This document shows, piece by piece, positions 1 through 6,349 of a stretch of DNA of 64,000 nt. The notes below the pieces were generated by a model. That model was not told the DNA's origin and ran no database searches. It saw only the letters and a program-made list of their open reading frames with translations. The translations under genes were made by a program, and so were the position numbers. Source of the DNA: Rubrivivax rivuli (GTDB lineage: Bacteria > Pseudomonadota > Gammaproteobacteria > Burkholderiales > Burkholderiaceae_C); assembly GCF_004016505.1 (NCBI RefSeq), contig NZ_SACR01000003.1, forward strand, positions 744,001 to 808,000, given 5' to 3'. The first letter of the stretch is position 1. Each line of letters begins with the position of its first letter.

Positions 1-93
1 CTCAGCGGGGCACTCGGTGGCCGGGCCCGGGGTCGCCGCCGGCACGGCGGGGGCCGCCGTGGGCGTTGGGGTCGGAGGGCGGCGCGGCTTCAC
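1..93 (-). CDS. Possible 5' end of an unidentified gene running off the left edge
   Basis: A reading frame opens at a GTG at 93 on the minus strand and stays open to the window edge, encoding 31 Pro/Ala/Thr-rich residues. It lies 52 bases downstream of the DUF3297 gene on the same strand, with a strong hairpin in between. No domain can be recognised from so short a low-complexity segment, and GC-rich DNA stays open by chance. The call is weak. Confidence 0.25.
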   Translation of the reverse strand, partial: MKPRRPPTPTPTAAPAVPAATPGPATECPAE

Positions 94-114
94 GCCGCCG
101 AGCCGCGCAACTTT

Positions 115-138
115 CGTGCCGCGCGCTGGCGCGGCACG
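115..138. terminator. Perfect 10-bp hairpin after the DUF3297 gene
   Basis: CGTGCCGCGC at 115-124 is the exact reverse complement of 129-138, with a GCTG loop at 125-128. It sits 8 bases past the stop of the minus-strand DUF3297 gene. No T-tract follows on either strand (the minus-strand transcript continues into AAAG). It is either a terminator of the non-canonical GC-rich type or a 3'-end stabilising hairpin. Confidence 0.45.
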
Positions 139-145
139 GCGCCTG

Positions 146-394
146 TCAGCGGTAGTAGGGCTCGACCGTGCCCTTGAGCTTGATCAGCAGCGGCTGGCCC
201 TTGCGGTCCACCGTCTTGCCGGCGGGCACGCGGATCCAGCCTTCGCTGATGCAGTACTCGGCGACGTCGCCACGGTCCTTGCCGTTGAAGCGGATGCCGA
301 TGTCGTGCTCGAAGACGGCACGCACGTGGTAGGGGCTGCGCGGGTCGGTGGCCAGGCGGTCGGGCATCTCGGGGCGGGCGGCGGTGTCGGTCAT
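146..394 (-). CDS. DUF3297 family protein
   Basis: An 82-residue soluble protein that I recognise as the DUF3297 family, a small conserved proteobacterial protein of unknown role. The core reads as a compact beta-rich unit (HVRAVFEHDIGIRFNGKDR, then EGWIRVPAGKTVDRKGQPLL). The frame extends upstream to 520, but the ATG at 394 is chosen because the extra residues are low-complexity and 82 residues fits the family. It is transcribed divergently from the TrhO gene, with 97 bases between the two starts. Function is unknown. Confidence 0.8.
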   Translation of the reverse strand: MTDTAARPEMPDRLATDPRSPYHVRAVFEHDIGIRFNGKDRGDVAEYCISEGWIRVPAGKTVDRKGQPLLIKLKGTVEPYYR

Positions 395-491
395 GGTCGT
401 TCGGTGCGGACATCGGCCCTGAGGGCCGGGGGCCCGCATTGTCTGGCATCGCGGCCGGCCGCCCGCGGCGCCCAGAGGCGAAAATGCAGGT

Positions 492-1358
492 GTGAACGCC
501 CCCCACCCTGCCCCCGACACCAGCGCCCCCGGCGATCTGCTGCACAGCGCCTTCTACCGCTTCACGCCACTGGCCGATGCCACCGAGGCCGCCGCCGCGG
601 TGCGTGCCTTGGCCACCGAGTGCGGCCTCTTCGGCGCCATCACCATCGCCACCGAAGGCATCAACGGCGCCGTCTCCGGCCCGGCGGCGGCGGTGGCGCG
701 CTTCGAAGCCGCGCTGCAGGCGCCGGCGCTGCTGTCGGGCGCTTTCGCGGGCATGCCCTTCAAGCGCAGCGCGTGCGTCACGCCGCCCTTCGCGCGCCTG
801 AAGGTGCTGGTGAAGCCCGAGATCGTGGCCTTGGGCCTGCCGGGTGCCGAGACGCTGCCGCTGCCCGACATGCACGACACCACCCACCTCAGCCCGGCGC
901 AATGGCGCGAGCTGCTGCAACGGGAAGACGTGGTGCTGCTGGACAACCGCAACCACTTCGAATTCCGCCTCGGCCACTTCAAGGGCGCCGAAGACCCGGG
1001 CGTGCGCCACTTCCGCGATTTCGTCGCCTACGTCGAGGCGCACGCGCCGGCCTGGCGCGAGGCGCAGCGCCCGGTGGCGATGTACTGCACCGGCGGCATC
1101 CGCTGCGACAAGACCGCGCCCTGGCTGCAGAGCCTGGGCCTGCAGGTGCTGCAGTTGGAGGGTGGCATCCTCAACTACTTCCAGCAGCTGCCCGACGCCG
1201 CGCGGGAGTGGGAGGGCGAGTGTTTCGTCTTCGACAAGCGCATCGCGCTGGATGCGCAGCTGCAGGAGACACCCACCACCGCCGCCGAGGTCTTCGACGA
1301 GACCGACCCCGGCGAGGCCTGGCGCCTGGCGCGCGCGCAGCGTTTGGACGCCTTTTGA
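492..1358 (+). CDS. trhO: tRNA uridine(34) hydroxylase, rhodanese family (TrhO/YceA)
   Basis: A 288-residue rhodanese-domain protein of the TrhO/YceA family, which hydroxylates wobble uridine 34 of tRNA in an oxygen-dependent way, a step toward 5-(carboxy)methoxyuridine. The N-terminal acylphosphatase-like domain (about 18-110, with TIATEGINGAVSG near 51-63) precedes the rhodanese domain (about 130-235). The catalytic loop MYCTGGIRCDK gives Cys199 and Cys205, the pair expected for the family. The C-terminal tail is shorter than in E. coli YceA (350 residues), so the Cys-rich extension is largely missing. The start is the GTG at 492. The pseudouridine synthase gene follows 46 bases downstream, making a small tRNA/rRNA-modification pair. 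Confidence 0.9.
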   Translation: MNAPHPAPDTSAPGDLLHSAFYRFTPLADATEAAAAVRALATECGLFGAITIATEGINGAVSGPAAAVARFEAALQAPALLSGAFAGMPFKRSACVTPPFARLKVLVKPEIVALGLPGAETLPLPDMHDTTHLSPAQWRELLQREDVVLLDNRNHFEFRLGHFKGAEDPGVRHFRDFVAYVEAHAPAWREAQRPVAMYCTGGIRCDKTAPWLQSLGLQVLQLEGGILNYFQQLPDAAREWEGECFVFDKRIALDAQLQETPTTAAEVFDETDPGEAWRLARAQRLDAF

Positions 1359-1404
1359 CGCGGCACGTTCTGCAGCCGCACTCAACGCCGCTACAGGCCA
1401 TCCC

Positions 1405-2373
1405 ATGACCCGCCCGCGCCCGACCTGGGTGCCACCGGCGCGCGAGGGCCTCAGCGCCAGCCGCGTGGCCGTTGCCGCACCGCCCGGCGGCGGCACCTGG
1501 CCCAGCCTGGCGGCCTTTCTCGACCACCGGCTGCCGCCCGGCCGCCCCTGGGCCGAACGCCTGGCACGCGGCGACGTGCTCGATGCGCAGGGCCGCGCCT
1601 GCCCGATGGACGCGCCCTGCCCGCCCGCCCACAGCGTGCTCTGGTACTGGCGCAGCCTGCCCACCCACCAGCCCGAGCCGCGCGTGCCCGGCGAGGTGGT
1701 GGTGCTGCACCAGGACGAGCACCTGGTGGCCGTGGACAAGCCGCACTTCCTGCCCGTCACGCCCGGCGGCCGCCACCTGTTTGAGACCGTGCTGGTGCGG
1801 CTGAAACACCAGCTCGGCATCGAGACCCTGGTGCCCATGCACCGGCTCGACCTCGAGACCGCCGGCGTGCTGCTCTTCATGGTGCAGCCGGCCACGCGCG
1901 CGGCCTTTCAGGCGTTGTTTCGCGAGCGGCGTGTGCACAAGGTCTACGAGGCGGTGGCGCCCTGGCGCAGCGATGTCGAACTGCCGATCACGATGCGCAG
2001 CCGCCTGCAGGAACGCGAAGGCCGCGCCTTCATGCAGATGGAAACCGTGCCCGGCGAGCCCAACGCCATCACCACGGTGGAACTCATCGCGCGCCTGGGG
2101 CCCGAATTCGCCCACTACCGCCTGCACCCTCAGACCGGCGCCAAGCACCAGCTGCGCGCCCACCTCAACGCCCTGGGCCTGCCGATCTGCGGCGACCGCA
2201 TCTACCCGCACCTGTGGCCCGAGCCGCCGGCCGATGCGCCGCCTGATTTTTCGCAGCCGCTGCAGTTGCTGGCCCGCGAGATCGGCTTCACCTGCCCGGT
2301 GACGGGCCAGGTGCGCAGCTACCGCAGCCGGCAGACGCTGGCGATGGTGGCGGCGGCCCCATCGCCGGCCTGA
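1405..2373 (+). CDS. RluA-family pseudouridine synthase
   Basis: A 322-residue pseudouridine synthase of the RluA family that isomerises uridine to pseudouridine in structured RNA. The motif HRLDLETAG places the catalytic aspartate at 149. The sequence EHLVAVDKPHFLPVTPGG (about 105-122) and GAKHQLRAHLNALGLPICGD (about 250-270) are the other family blocks. There is no recognisable S4 domain, only a basic N-terminal segment of about 90 residues, as in the RluA/TruC-like subgroup. The exact target (23S rRNA or tRNA position) cannot be read from sequence. The ATG at 1405 is chosen because it falls right after the trhO gene and starts the conserved region; the frame is open much further upstream by composition only. 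Confidence 0.88.
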   Translation: MTRPRPTWVPPAREGLSASRVAVAAPPGGGTWPSLAAFLDHRLPPGRPWAERLARGDVLDAQGRACPMDAPCPPAHSVLWYWRSLPTHQPEPRVPGEVVVLHQDEHLVAVDKPHFLPVTPGGRHLFETVLVRLKHQLGIETLVPMHRLDLETAGVLLFMVQPATRAAFQALFRERRVHKVYEAVAPWRSDVELPITMRSRLQEREGRAFMQMETVPGEPNAITTVELIARLGPEFAHYRLHPQTGAKHQLRAHLNALGLPICGDRIYPHLWPEPPADAPPDFSQPLQLLAREIGFTCPVTGQVRSYRSRQTLAMVAAAPSPA

Positions 2374-2389
2374 GGCGGCGTCGCCCTCT

Positions 2390-3067
2390 TCAGCGCCACG
2401 CGAAGAACGGCTGGTCGAAGTGCGCCACGCGCGTGGCGCGGCCCAGCAGCGCCACCTCGCGGAACTGGTAGAGGAAGGCCGCGGTGGGCGCCGCCACCCA
2501 GTGCGTGCCCAGCGGCATGCGCAGCACGGGGTGCTCGGCGCCACGCACCTGGTTGAGCAAGGGCGCGTCTGCGCGCAGCAGTTCGTCGGCGCCAATGCGG
2601 TGCACCGAGGCCACCTCGGCCGGGTTGGGCTGCAGCGCGCGCGCCGCGCCGGCCCACACCACCACGGGCGTGACGAGGTAGCCCGAGCGCGTGGCGTAGT
2701 CGTCCAGCCGGCCCAGCACGGCCTCGGGCGGCAGCCGCAGGCCGAGTTCTTCGTGCAGCTCGCGCAGCGCGGCCTGCTCGGGGCTTTCGCCTTCGTCGAC
2801 GCGGCCCCCTGGCAGCGCCCACTGGCCGGCGTGCTGGCGCATCGTGAGCGCGCGGCGTGTCAGCAGCACCGCGGCGGCCTCGCTCCAGGGCGTGTGGGCG
2901 GGCTGCAGCGGCAGGCCGGGCAAGCCGGCGCCCCAGCCGGCTTCGGTGACGGGCAGGGCCACGGCAGCGTGCCGGCGGCCCTCGGCGGGCAAGGCCTGCA
3001 CTGGCCAGGCCGCAAGGCGCTGCTGCAGGAACGTGCGCAGCGATGCGCCGGTGGGCAAGGTGTTCAC
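2390..3067 (-). CDS. NUDIX hydrolase, CoA pyrophosphatase type
   Basis: A 225-residue NUDIX hydrolase of the CoA-pyrophosphatase (NudL/YeaB-like) type, expected to cleave CoA and derivatives into 4'-phosphopantetheine and 3',5'-ADP. The box G-x5-E-x7-REL-x-EE-x-GL spans about residues 88-110 (starts GGRVDEGESP, ends RELHEELGL). A hydrophobic LLTRRALTMRQHAGQWALPG block precedes it, as in the CoA subgroup. The frame is open to an ATG at 3148, which would overlap the divergent gene starting at 3141. The GTG at 3067 is preferred because the family homology begins there. Convergent with the pseudouridine synthase, 16 bases apart. Confidence 0.85.
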   Translation of the reverse strand: MNTLPTGASLRTFLQQRLAAWPVQALPAEGRRHAAVALPVTEAGWGAGLPGLPLQPAHTPWSEAAAVLLTRRALTMRQHAGQWALPGGRVDEGESPEQAALRELHEELGLRLPPEAVLGRLDDYATRSGYLVTPVVVWAGAARALQPNPAEVASVHRIGADELLRADAPLLNQVRGAEHPVLRMPLGTHWVAAPTAAFLYQFREVALLGRATRVAHFDQPFFAWR

Positions 3068-3140
3068 CCGCCCGAGTCTGGCATGGCCGTGCGCTGGGGC
3101 TACCGGGCCGTGGCCGTGGCCGGGCGTGGCATAAAGCGGC

Positions 3141-4208
3141 ATGACCACCTCAGCCGCCCCTGCCGACTGGTTCAGCCGCCTGTTCGGCTTTCGTGAAGGC
3201 CCCTACGCGGCCGCGCGCGAGCGACTGGCCTTGGAAGGTGATGAACTCGTCTCGCGCGTGAACGGCGCACGCTACGCCACCGGCCGGCTGGAAGTGGCGA
3301 GCCTGGCCACGCTGCGCGAGCGCACGCCGCTGCCACCCGCCGGCAGCCCCGTGCGGCAGACCCTGCACTGCGTGGCCGCCGACGCCCGCGCGCTGCATGC
3401 CGCGCCCGAGAACGCCGGGGCGCTGTTCCAGGTGGCCTCGCAGTTCAACCTGCTGGAGATGGTGGGGCCCGACGTCAGCCCCGAAGACGGCGTGACGCGC
3501 TACCAGCACGACCGCACGCAGGGCCCGGCCTGCGCCATGGCCGCAGGCGCGGCCACGGTCTACCGCAACTACTTCGCCCCCGTGCCCGGCACGCCCGCCC
3601 AGCAGGGCCAGACCGCCGCGCGGCAGATCGACACCCTGGCACCGCTGGGCGCTGCCCTGGCCGCGGCCCTGCACCGCGCCACCGGCCGTGAAGCCCCGCC
3701 GCTGTGGACGATGCGCAATGGCTACGCACTGTGCCGGCCCGAGGGCCTGGCGGTGCTGAACCCCTGGCTGCGCAGCGCCCCGGAGGCCGAGCGCGATGCG
3801 CTGCGCGCGGCGCTGTGCATCGGCCTGCACCACGGCGTGGAGGTGACCGACCTGCCCGGCCCCGCCCGCCCGCGCGTGACGCAGGCGTTTTGCTCGGCGC
3901 TGCCCGTGGCCTACGGCCGCGGCCCCAGCGCCGCCTGGGAGCCGCTGGCGCGCCTGGTGCTCGAGGCCGCCTACGAGGCCACGCTGCGCGCGGCCCTGAC
4001 GCAACAGCAGGCCGGCGGCAGCGGCCGGGTGCTGCTCACGCGCCTGGGCGGCGGCGCCTTCGGCAACGACGCAGCCTGGATCGACGACGCGATGGCACGC
4101 GCCCTCGCCCTGACGGCCGGCACGGGGCTGCAGGTGCAACTGGTCAGCTACGGCAGCGTGCCGGCTTCGATGGCGGCGCTGGCAGCGCGGACCGATCTGG
4201 GGCTGTAG
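3141..4208 (+). CDS. Uncharacterised 355-residue protein
   Basis: I do not recognise a named family. The protein is soluble with no signal peptide or membrane segment. Blocks that look conserved are ALFQVASQFNLLEMVGP (about 98-115), VTRYQHDRTQGPACAMAAGA (about 120-140), LWTMRNGYAL (about 188-198) and LLTRLGGGAFGNDAAWI (about 298-314). The last block, followed by an alternating hydrophobic strand, recalls the ligand-binding loop of macro-domain or PARG-like ADP-ribose hydrolases, but that is only a resemblance. The start ATG is 74 bases from the NUDIX start on the opposite strand, suggesting a shared divergent control region. Confidence 0.7.
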   Translation: MTTSAAPADWFSRLFGFREGPYAAARERLALEGDELVSRVNGARYATGRLEVASLATLRERTPLPPAGSPVRQTLHCVAADARALHAAPENAGALFQVASQFNLLEMVGPDVSPEDGVTRYQHDRTQGPACAMAAGAATVYRNYFAPVPGTPAQQGQTAARQIDTLAPLGAALAAALHRATGREAPPLWTMRNGYALCRPEGLAVLNPWLRSAPEAERDALRAALCIGLHHGVEVTDLPGPARPRVTQAFCSALPVAYGRGPSAAWEPLARLVLEAAYEATLRAALTQQQAGGSGRVLLTRLGGGAFGNDAAWIDDAMARALALTAGTGLQVQLVSYGSVPASMAALAARTDLGL

Positions 4209-4632
4209 GGCGCCACAGTGGTTGCGAAGCGCGCCACGAGATCGCGACTGGCGGGCGCTGATCCTTGCGACCAGCCTGACCTCGCATACCGCAGGGATCG
4301 CGGTGAGGGGCGGCAACCGCGTGGAGCATGACCCCACCGATGTCACCTCGGCTGGCCTGCTTGCCACGCTGCGTCGCGAGCGACGACAGCTTTGCCGCAG
4401 GCCAACGGCGTTGGCCTCCGTCTGCTAGCGACCCTGAGGCGACATTTACGCACTCGAATTCGTCGCCGTGAAGCCGTCGGTGAGAGCAATGCGACACACC
4501 CGAAGATGGCCGATGTTCTCCATCGGCCGGCCCCGGTCGCCGGAGTCGTCATTGTCAATGGGCTTTACACACCGCGCCGGCGTCAGCCCGATGCGCCGGC
4601 AAGAACGTTGATTTGTAAGGAGTAAGTCATCC
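4209..4632. other. Non-coding stretch without a supported gene
   Basis: No frame in these 424 bases looks like a protein on either strand; the open frames are short and unlike neighbouring codon use. Base composition is more mixed than the flanks. The only structure seen is the hairpin at 4508-4528. Together with the following PEP-CTERM gene and two pseudogenes it forms an accessory patch between conserved blocks. Confidence 0.6.
4508..4528. repeat. Inverted repeat, 8-bp stem with 5-base loop
   Basis: GGCCGATG at 4508-4515 is exactly complementary to CATCGGCC at 4521-4528, separated by TTCTC. It lies about 110 bases upstream of the candidate sigma-54 promoter of the PEP-CTERM gene, a distance at which activator sites for such promoters are usual. 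It could instead be an orphan terminator hairpin. No T-tract follows. Confidence 0.45.
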
Positions 4633-4648
4633 GGGCCCGTAACTTGCT
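4633..4648 (+). promoter_or_regulatory. Candidate sigma-54 (RpoN) -24/-12 promoter of the PEP-CTERM gene
   Basis: The string GGGCCCGTAACTTGCT has the invariant GG (4634-4635) and GC (4646-4647) with exactly 10 bases between. It matches GGCAC-R-N4-TTGC-W apart from one base of the GGCAC half, plus the weak T before it. Initiation about 12 bases downstream would give a leader of roughly 60 bases to the ATG at 4722. PEP-CTERM genes are known in other betaproteobacteria to be controlled by RpoN with the PrsK/PrsR two-component system, which supports the reading. It has not been tested here. Confidence 0.5.
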
Positions 4649-4721
4649 TTTGCAATTTCTGATTCCGACTTCGTGCTTGCGTAGAGTCCTCGGCAACCTG
4701 CTACTCCGGAGCTCCTTTCCT

Positions 4722-5312
4722 ATGTTCAAACACCTCGCGTTGGCCGGTCTTGGCCTCTTCTCTGCCTTCCAGGCAAGTGCCGCCCTGGTCAAGTACACCG
4801 ACCGCGCCTTGTTCCAGGCTGCGGTTTCCAGCCTGACTGTGGACAGCCTGTCAGACATCACCAATGGGAGCTTCAATCAGAACCGCGGCACCTACAGATT
4901 CGACATGGCTGCCTACGGTTGCGTTGCCGGTCCGGCGATGTGCAACGACAACACGCTGGACGGCATGGTGTATCCGGGCTATGTCTGGACCTATGGAAGC
5001 GGCACCTTCACTTTCGGCAATGCCATCAACGCGTTCGGCCTCGACTTCGGCTATGCGTTTGGCTCGGCCTCGGTCACCCTCGCCGGCATCACGCACACCG
5101 TTACCAACGGTGGCTTCCTGGGCTTCATCGAGACGGCCGGCACTTTCACCCAGGTCAGCTACGCGGCGCAGGGCAGCGGTTCGCTGTTCGACAACGTCAG
5201 CTACGGGACGGCGGGCGCGCATAACGTCCCCGAGCCGGGCAGTCTGGCTCTGGCCGGTCTGAGCCTGGCCTGCCTAGCCGCGGTGAAGCGTCGCAAGACC
5301 GCGCGCGGCTGA
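4722..5312 (+). CDS. PEP-CTERM sorting domain protein
   Basis: A 196-residue exported protein. Residues 1-22 form a signal peptide (MFKHLALAGLGLFSAFQASA, cleavage after ASA). The middle is Gly/Ser/Thr/Tyr-rich with alternating beta-strand character and two cysteines near 62-69. The C-terminus has the full PEP-CTERM signal: VPEPGS from residue 169, a hydrophobic helix (LALAGLSLACLAAV) and a basic end KRRKTARG. By family knowledge exosortase removes this tail, and the product is surface-associated or part of the exopolysaccharide matrix. GGAG 12-15 bases before the ATG serves as ribosome site. No exosortase is in this window. The gene stands alone behind a candidate sigma-54 promoter. Confidence 0.9.
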   Translation: MFKHLALAGLGLFSAFQASAALVKYTDRALFQAAVSSLTVDSLSDITNGSFNQNRGTYRFDMAAYGCVAGPAMCNDNTLDGMVYPGYVWTYGSGTFTFGNAINAFGLDFGYAFGSASVTLAGITHTVTNGGFLGFIETAGTFTQVSYAAQGSGSLFDNVSYGTAGAHNVPEPGSLALAGLSLACLAAVKRRKTARG

Positions 5313-5348
5313 AGCCGCCCCAGGCGCCTCGGCTCGGGGGGCGCCCTT

Positions 5349-5603
5349 CTGTGCGCCCGACTTGGCGACAAAGGCGGCGCCGATCGAACCCGATGCACCG
5401 CCTCGGTTGTCGACGCTCACCGCCTGGCCCAGCACCTGCGGCAGCGGCTGCGCCAGGATGCGGGCGACCTGATCCACCGAGCCGCCGGGCGGGAACACGG
5501 CCATTAGGCGAATAGGTTTCTTCAAGAGCCACGCCTGGGCTTACGCGAGGGCAGACGCCAGCAGGCTCGCAGCGGCAAGACAGAACGCGGCAATGGGTTT
5601 CAC
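5349..5603 (-). pseudogene. Remnant of a Bug/TctC-type tripartite tricarboxylate transporter binding protein
   Basis: On the minus strand a GTG at 5603 opens a good signal peptide (VKPIAAFCLAAASLLASALA), directly followed by an in-frame TAA (5541-5543). The same frame then continues AQAWLLKKPIRLMAVFPPGG and SVDQVARILAQPLPQVLGQA, then VDNRGGASGSIGAAFVAKSG. These are the first conserved blocks of Bug-family periplasmic binding proteins (PIRLVVPFPPGG, VxNRPGASGxIGA). Homology ends near 5349, so about 75% of a normal 320-residue protein is gone. It is a 3'-truncated pseudogene with an interrupted leader. Confidence 0.8.
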
Positions 5604-5660
5604 CGCTCCAGTGTTACCGCGTTGGTCCACGTCGCCTGTTCAAACCTTTCCAGGCACGAA

Positions 5661-6060
5661 ACACAGCCGCTGGTCGAACCCATCGTGGCCGAACGCGACA
5701 GCGTCCCGCATCTGTACCAGACGTTGCTGCACAGTCTACCGCTGGCCGAAGGCTGGCTGGGCTAACTGGCAGTCGTACGGCAGTAACTGAGTCTTGGCGG
5801 CGCGATGCGCGGACCGCTCATTATGCGCGTGGCCCAGCTCAGCGGCGCGCCGTACGAGGCCGAAGAGCATAAACCGATCGCGCTAAAGAAAAGCGTCACC
5901 TAAGCCCAGTTGGACGCCTTGTCCGAGTGGGCAACCATCGTCATATCCAATGCCCTGGAACGCGCGGTGCTGCAGTTGTGCGACATCATGACGCGGAAAG
6001 CACAGGTGCCCAAGGACGTGCTGATGGCGGTGCAGCGCCCGCTGAGCGTCATTGATCGCG
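5661..6060 (+). pseudogene. Decayed carboxymuconolactone decarboxylase (AhpD-like) family gene
   Basis: One forward frame reads TQPLVEPIVAERDSVPHLYQ, then TLLHSLPLAEGWLG-stop-LAVVRQ-stop, LSLGGAMRGPLIMRVAQLSG, APYEAEEHKPIALKKSVT-stop and AQLDALSEWATIVISNALER, then AVLQLCDIMTRKAQVP. This is the order of blocks in carboxymuconolactone-decarboxylase-family proteins (LLHSPxLAEGWLG, LRELVILRVAQLNGxxYE, ERAVLALTDAMT). Three TAA stops interrupt it (5763, 5784, 5901) while the frame between them is preserved. No ATG was found at the expected start, and the C-terminal third is lost after about 6060. It is divergent from the Bug remnant, 57 bases away, suggesting both came from one aromatic-acid catabolic locus. 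Confidence 0.78.
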
Positions 6061-6349
6061 GGCGCCAGCAACGTTTGAGTGCTCCAGCCCGGCCGGTCGC
6101 GAACGACGGGTCATGGCCGCGTGCCGGTACTGACGAGGGGCCGCTTCCTGGCAAGCCAGTCGGGACCAAACAGTCTGCGCGCGGGAATCAAGATGTGCGG
6201 GCGCGTAGGCCAGCCGCAACAACTCCGGGACACCTTCGACCCACCCGGTGGCGCGACCCTCGCCAGCTGCTTGTTGGCCCTTGCGCGCCAGAGCAACCAG
6301 GCTGGCGCCACGCGAGGGCGGCAGCCGGCAGTACTGACGTGACGCCGCT
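6061..6349. other. Intergenic remnant with no supported gene
   Basis: These 289 bases follow the decayed decarboxylase and precede the recD stop codon. Short frames exist but none shows conserved blocks, a ribosome site or a plausible start. Probably residue of the deleted 3' part of the pseudogene locus. No T-rich terminator for recD (minus strand) was seen. Confidence 0.5.

Noticed and set aside
5593-5790. Forward frame of 65 codons between the two pseudogenes
   Set aside because: It is out of frame with the carboxymuconolactone decarboxylase remnant that explains the same DNA, and shows no family similarity.
6192-6345. A short frame containing MCGRVGQP, recalling the start of SRAP/YedK proteins (MCGR)
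   Set aside because: Nothing after the first four residues matches the family and the frame ends quickly, so it is chance similarity.
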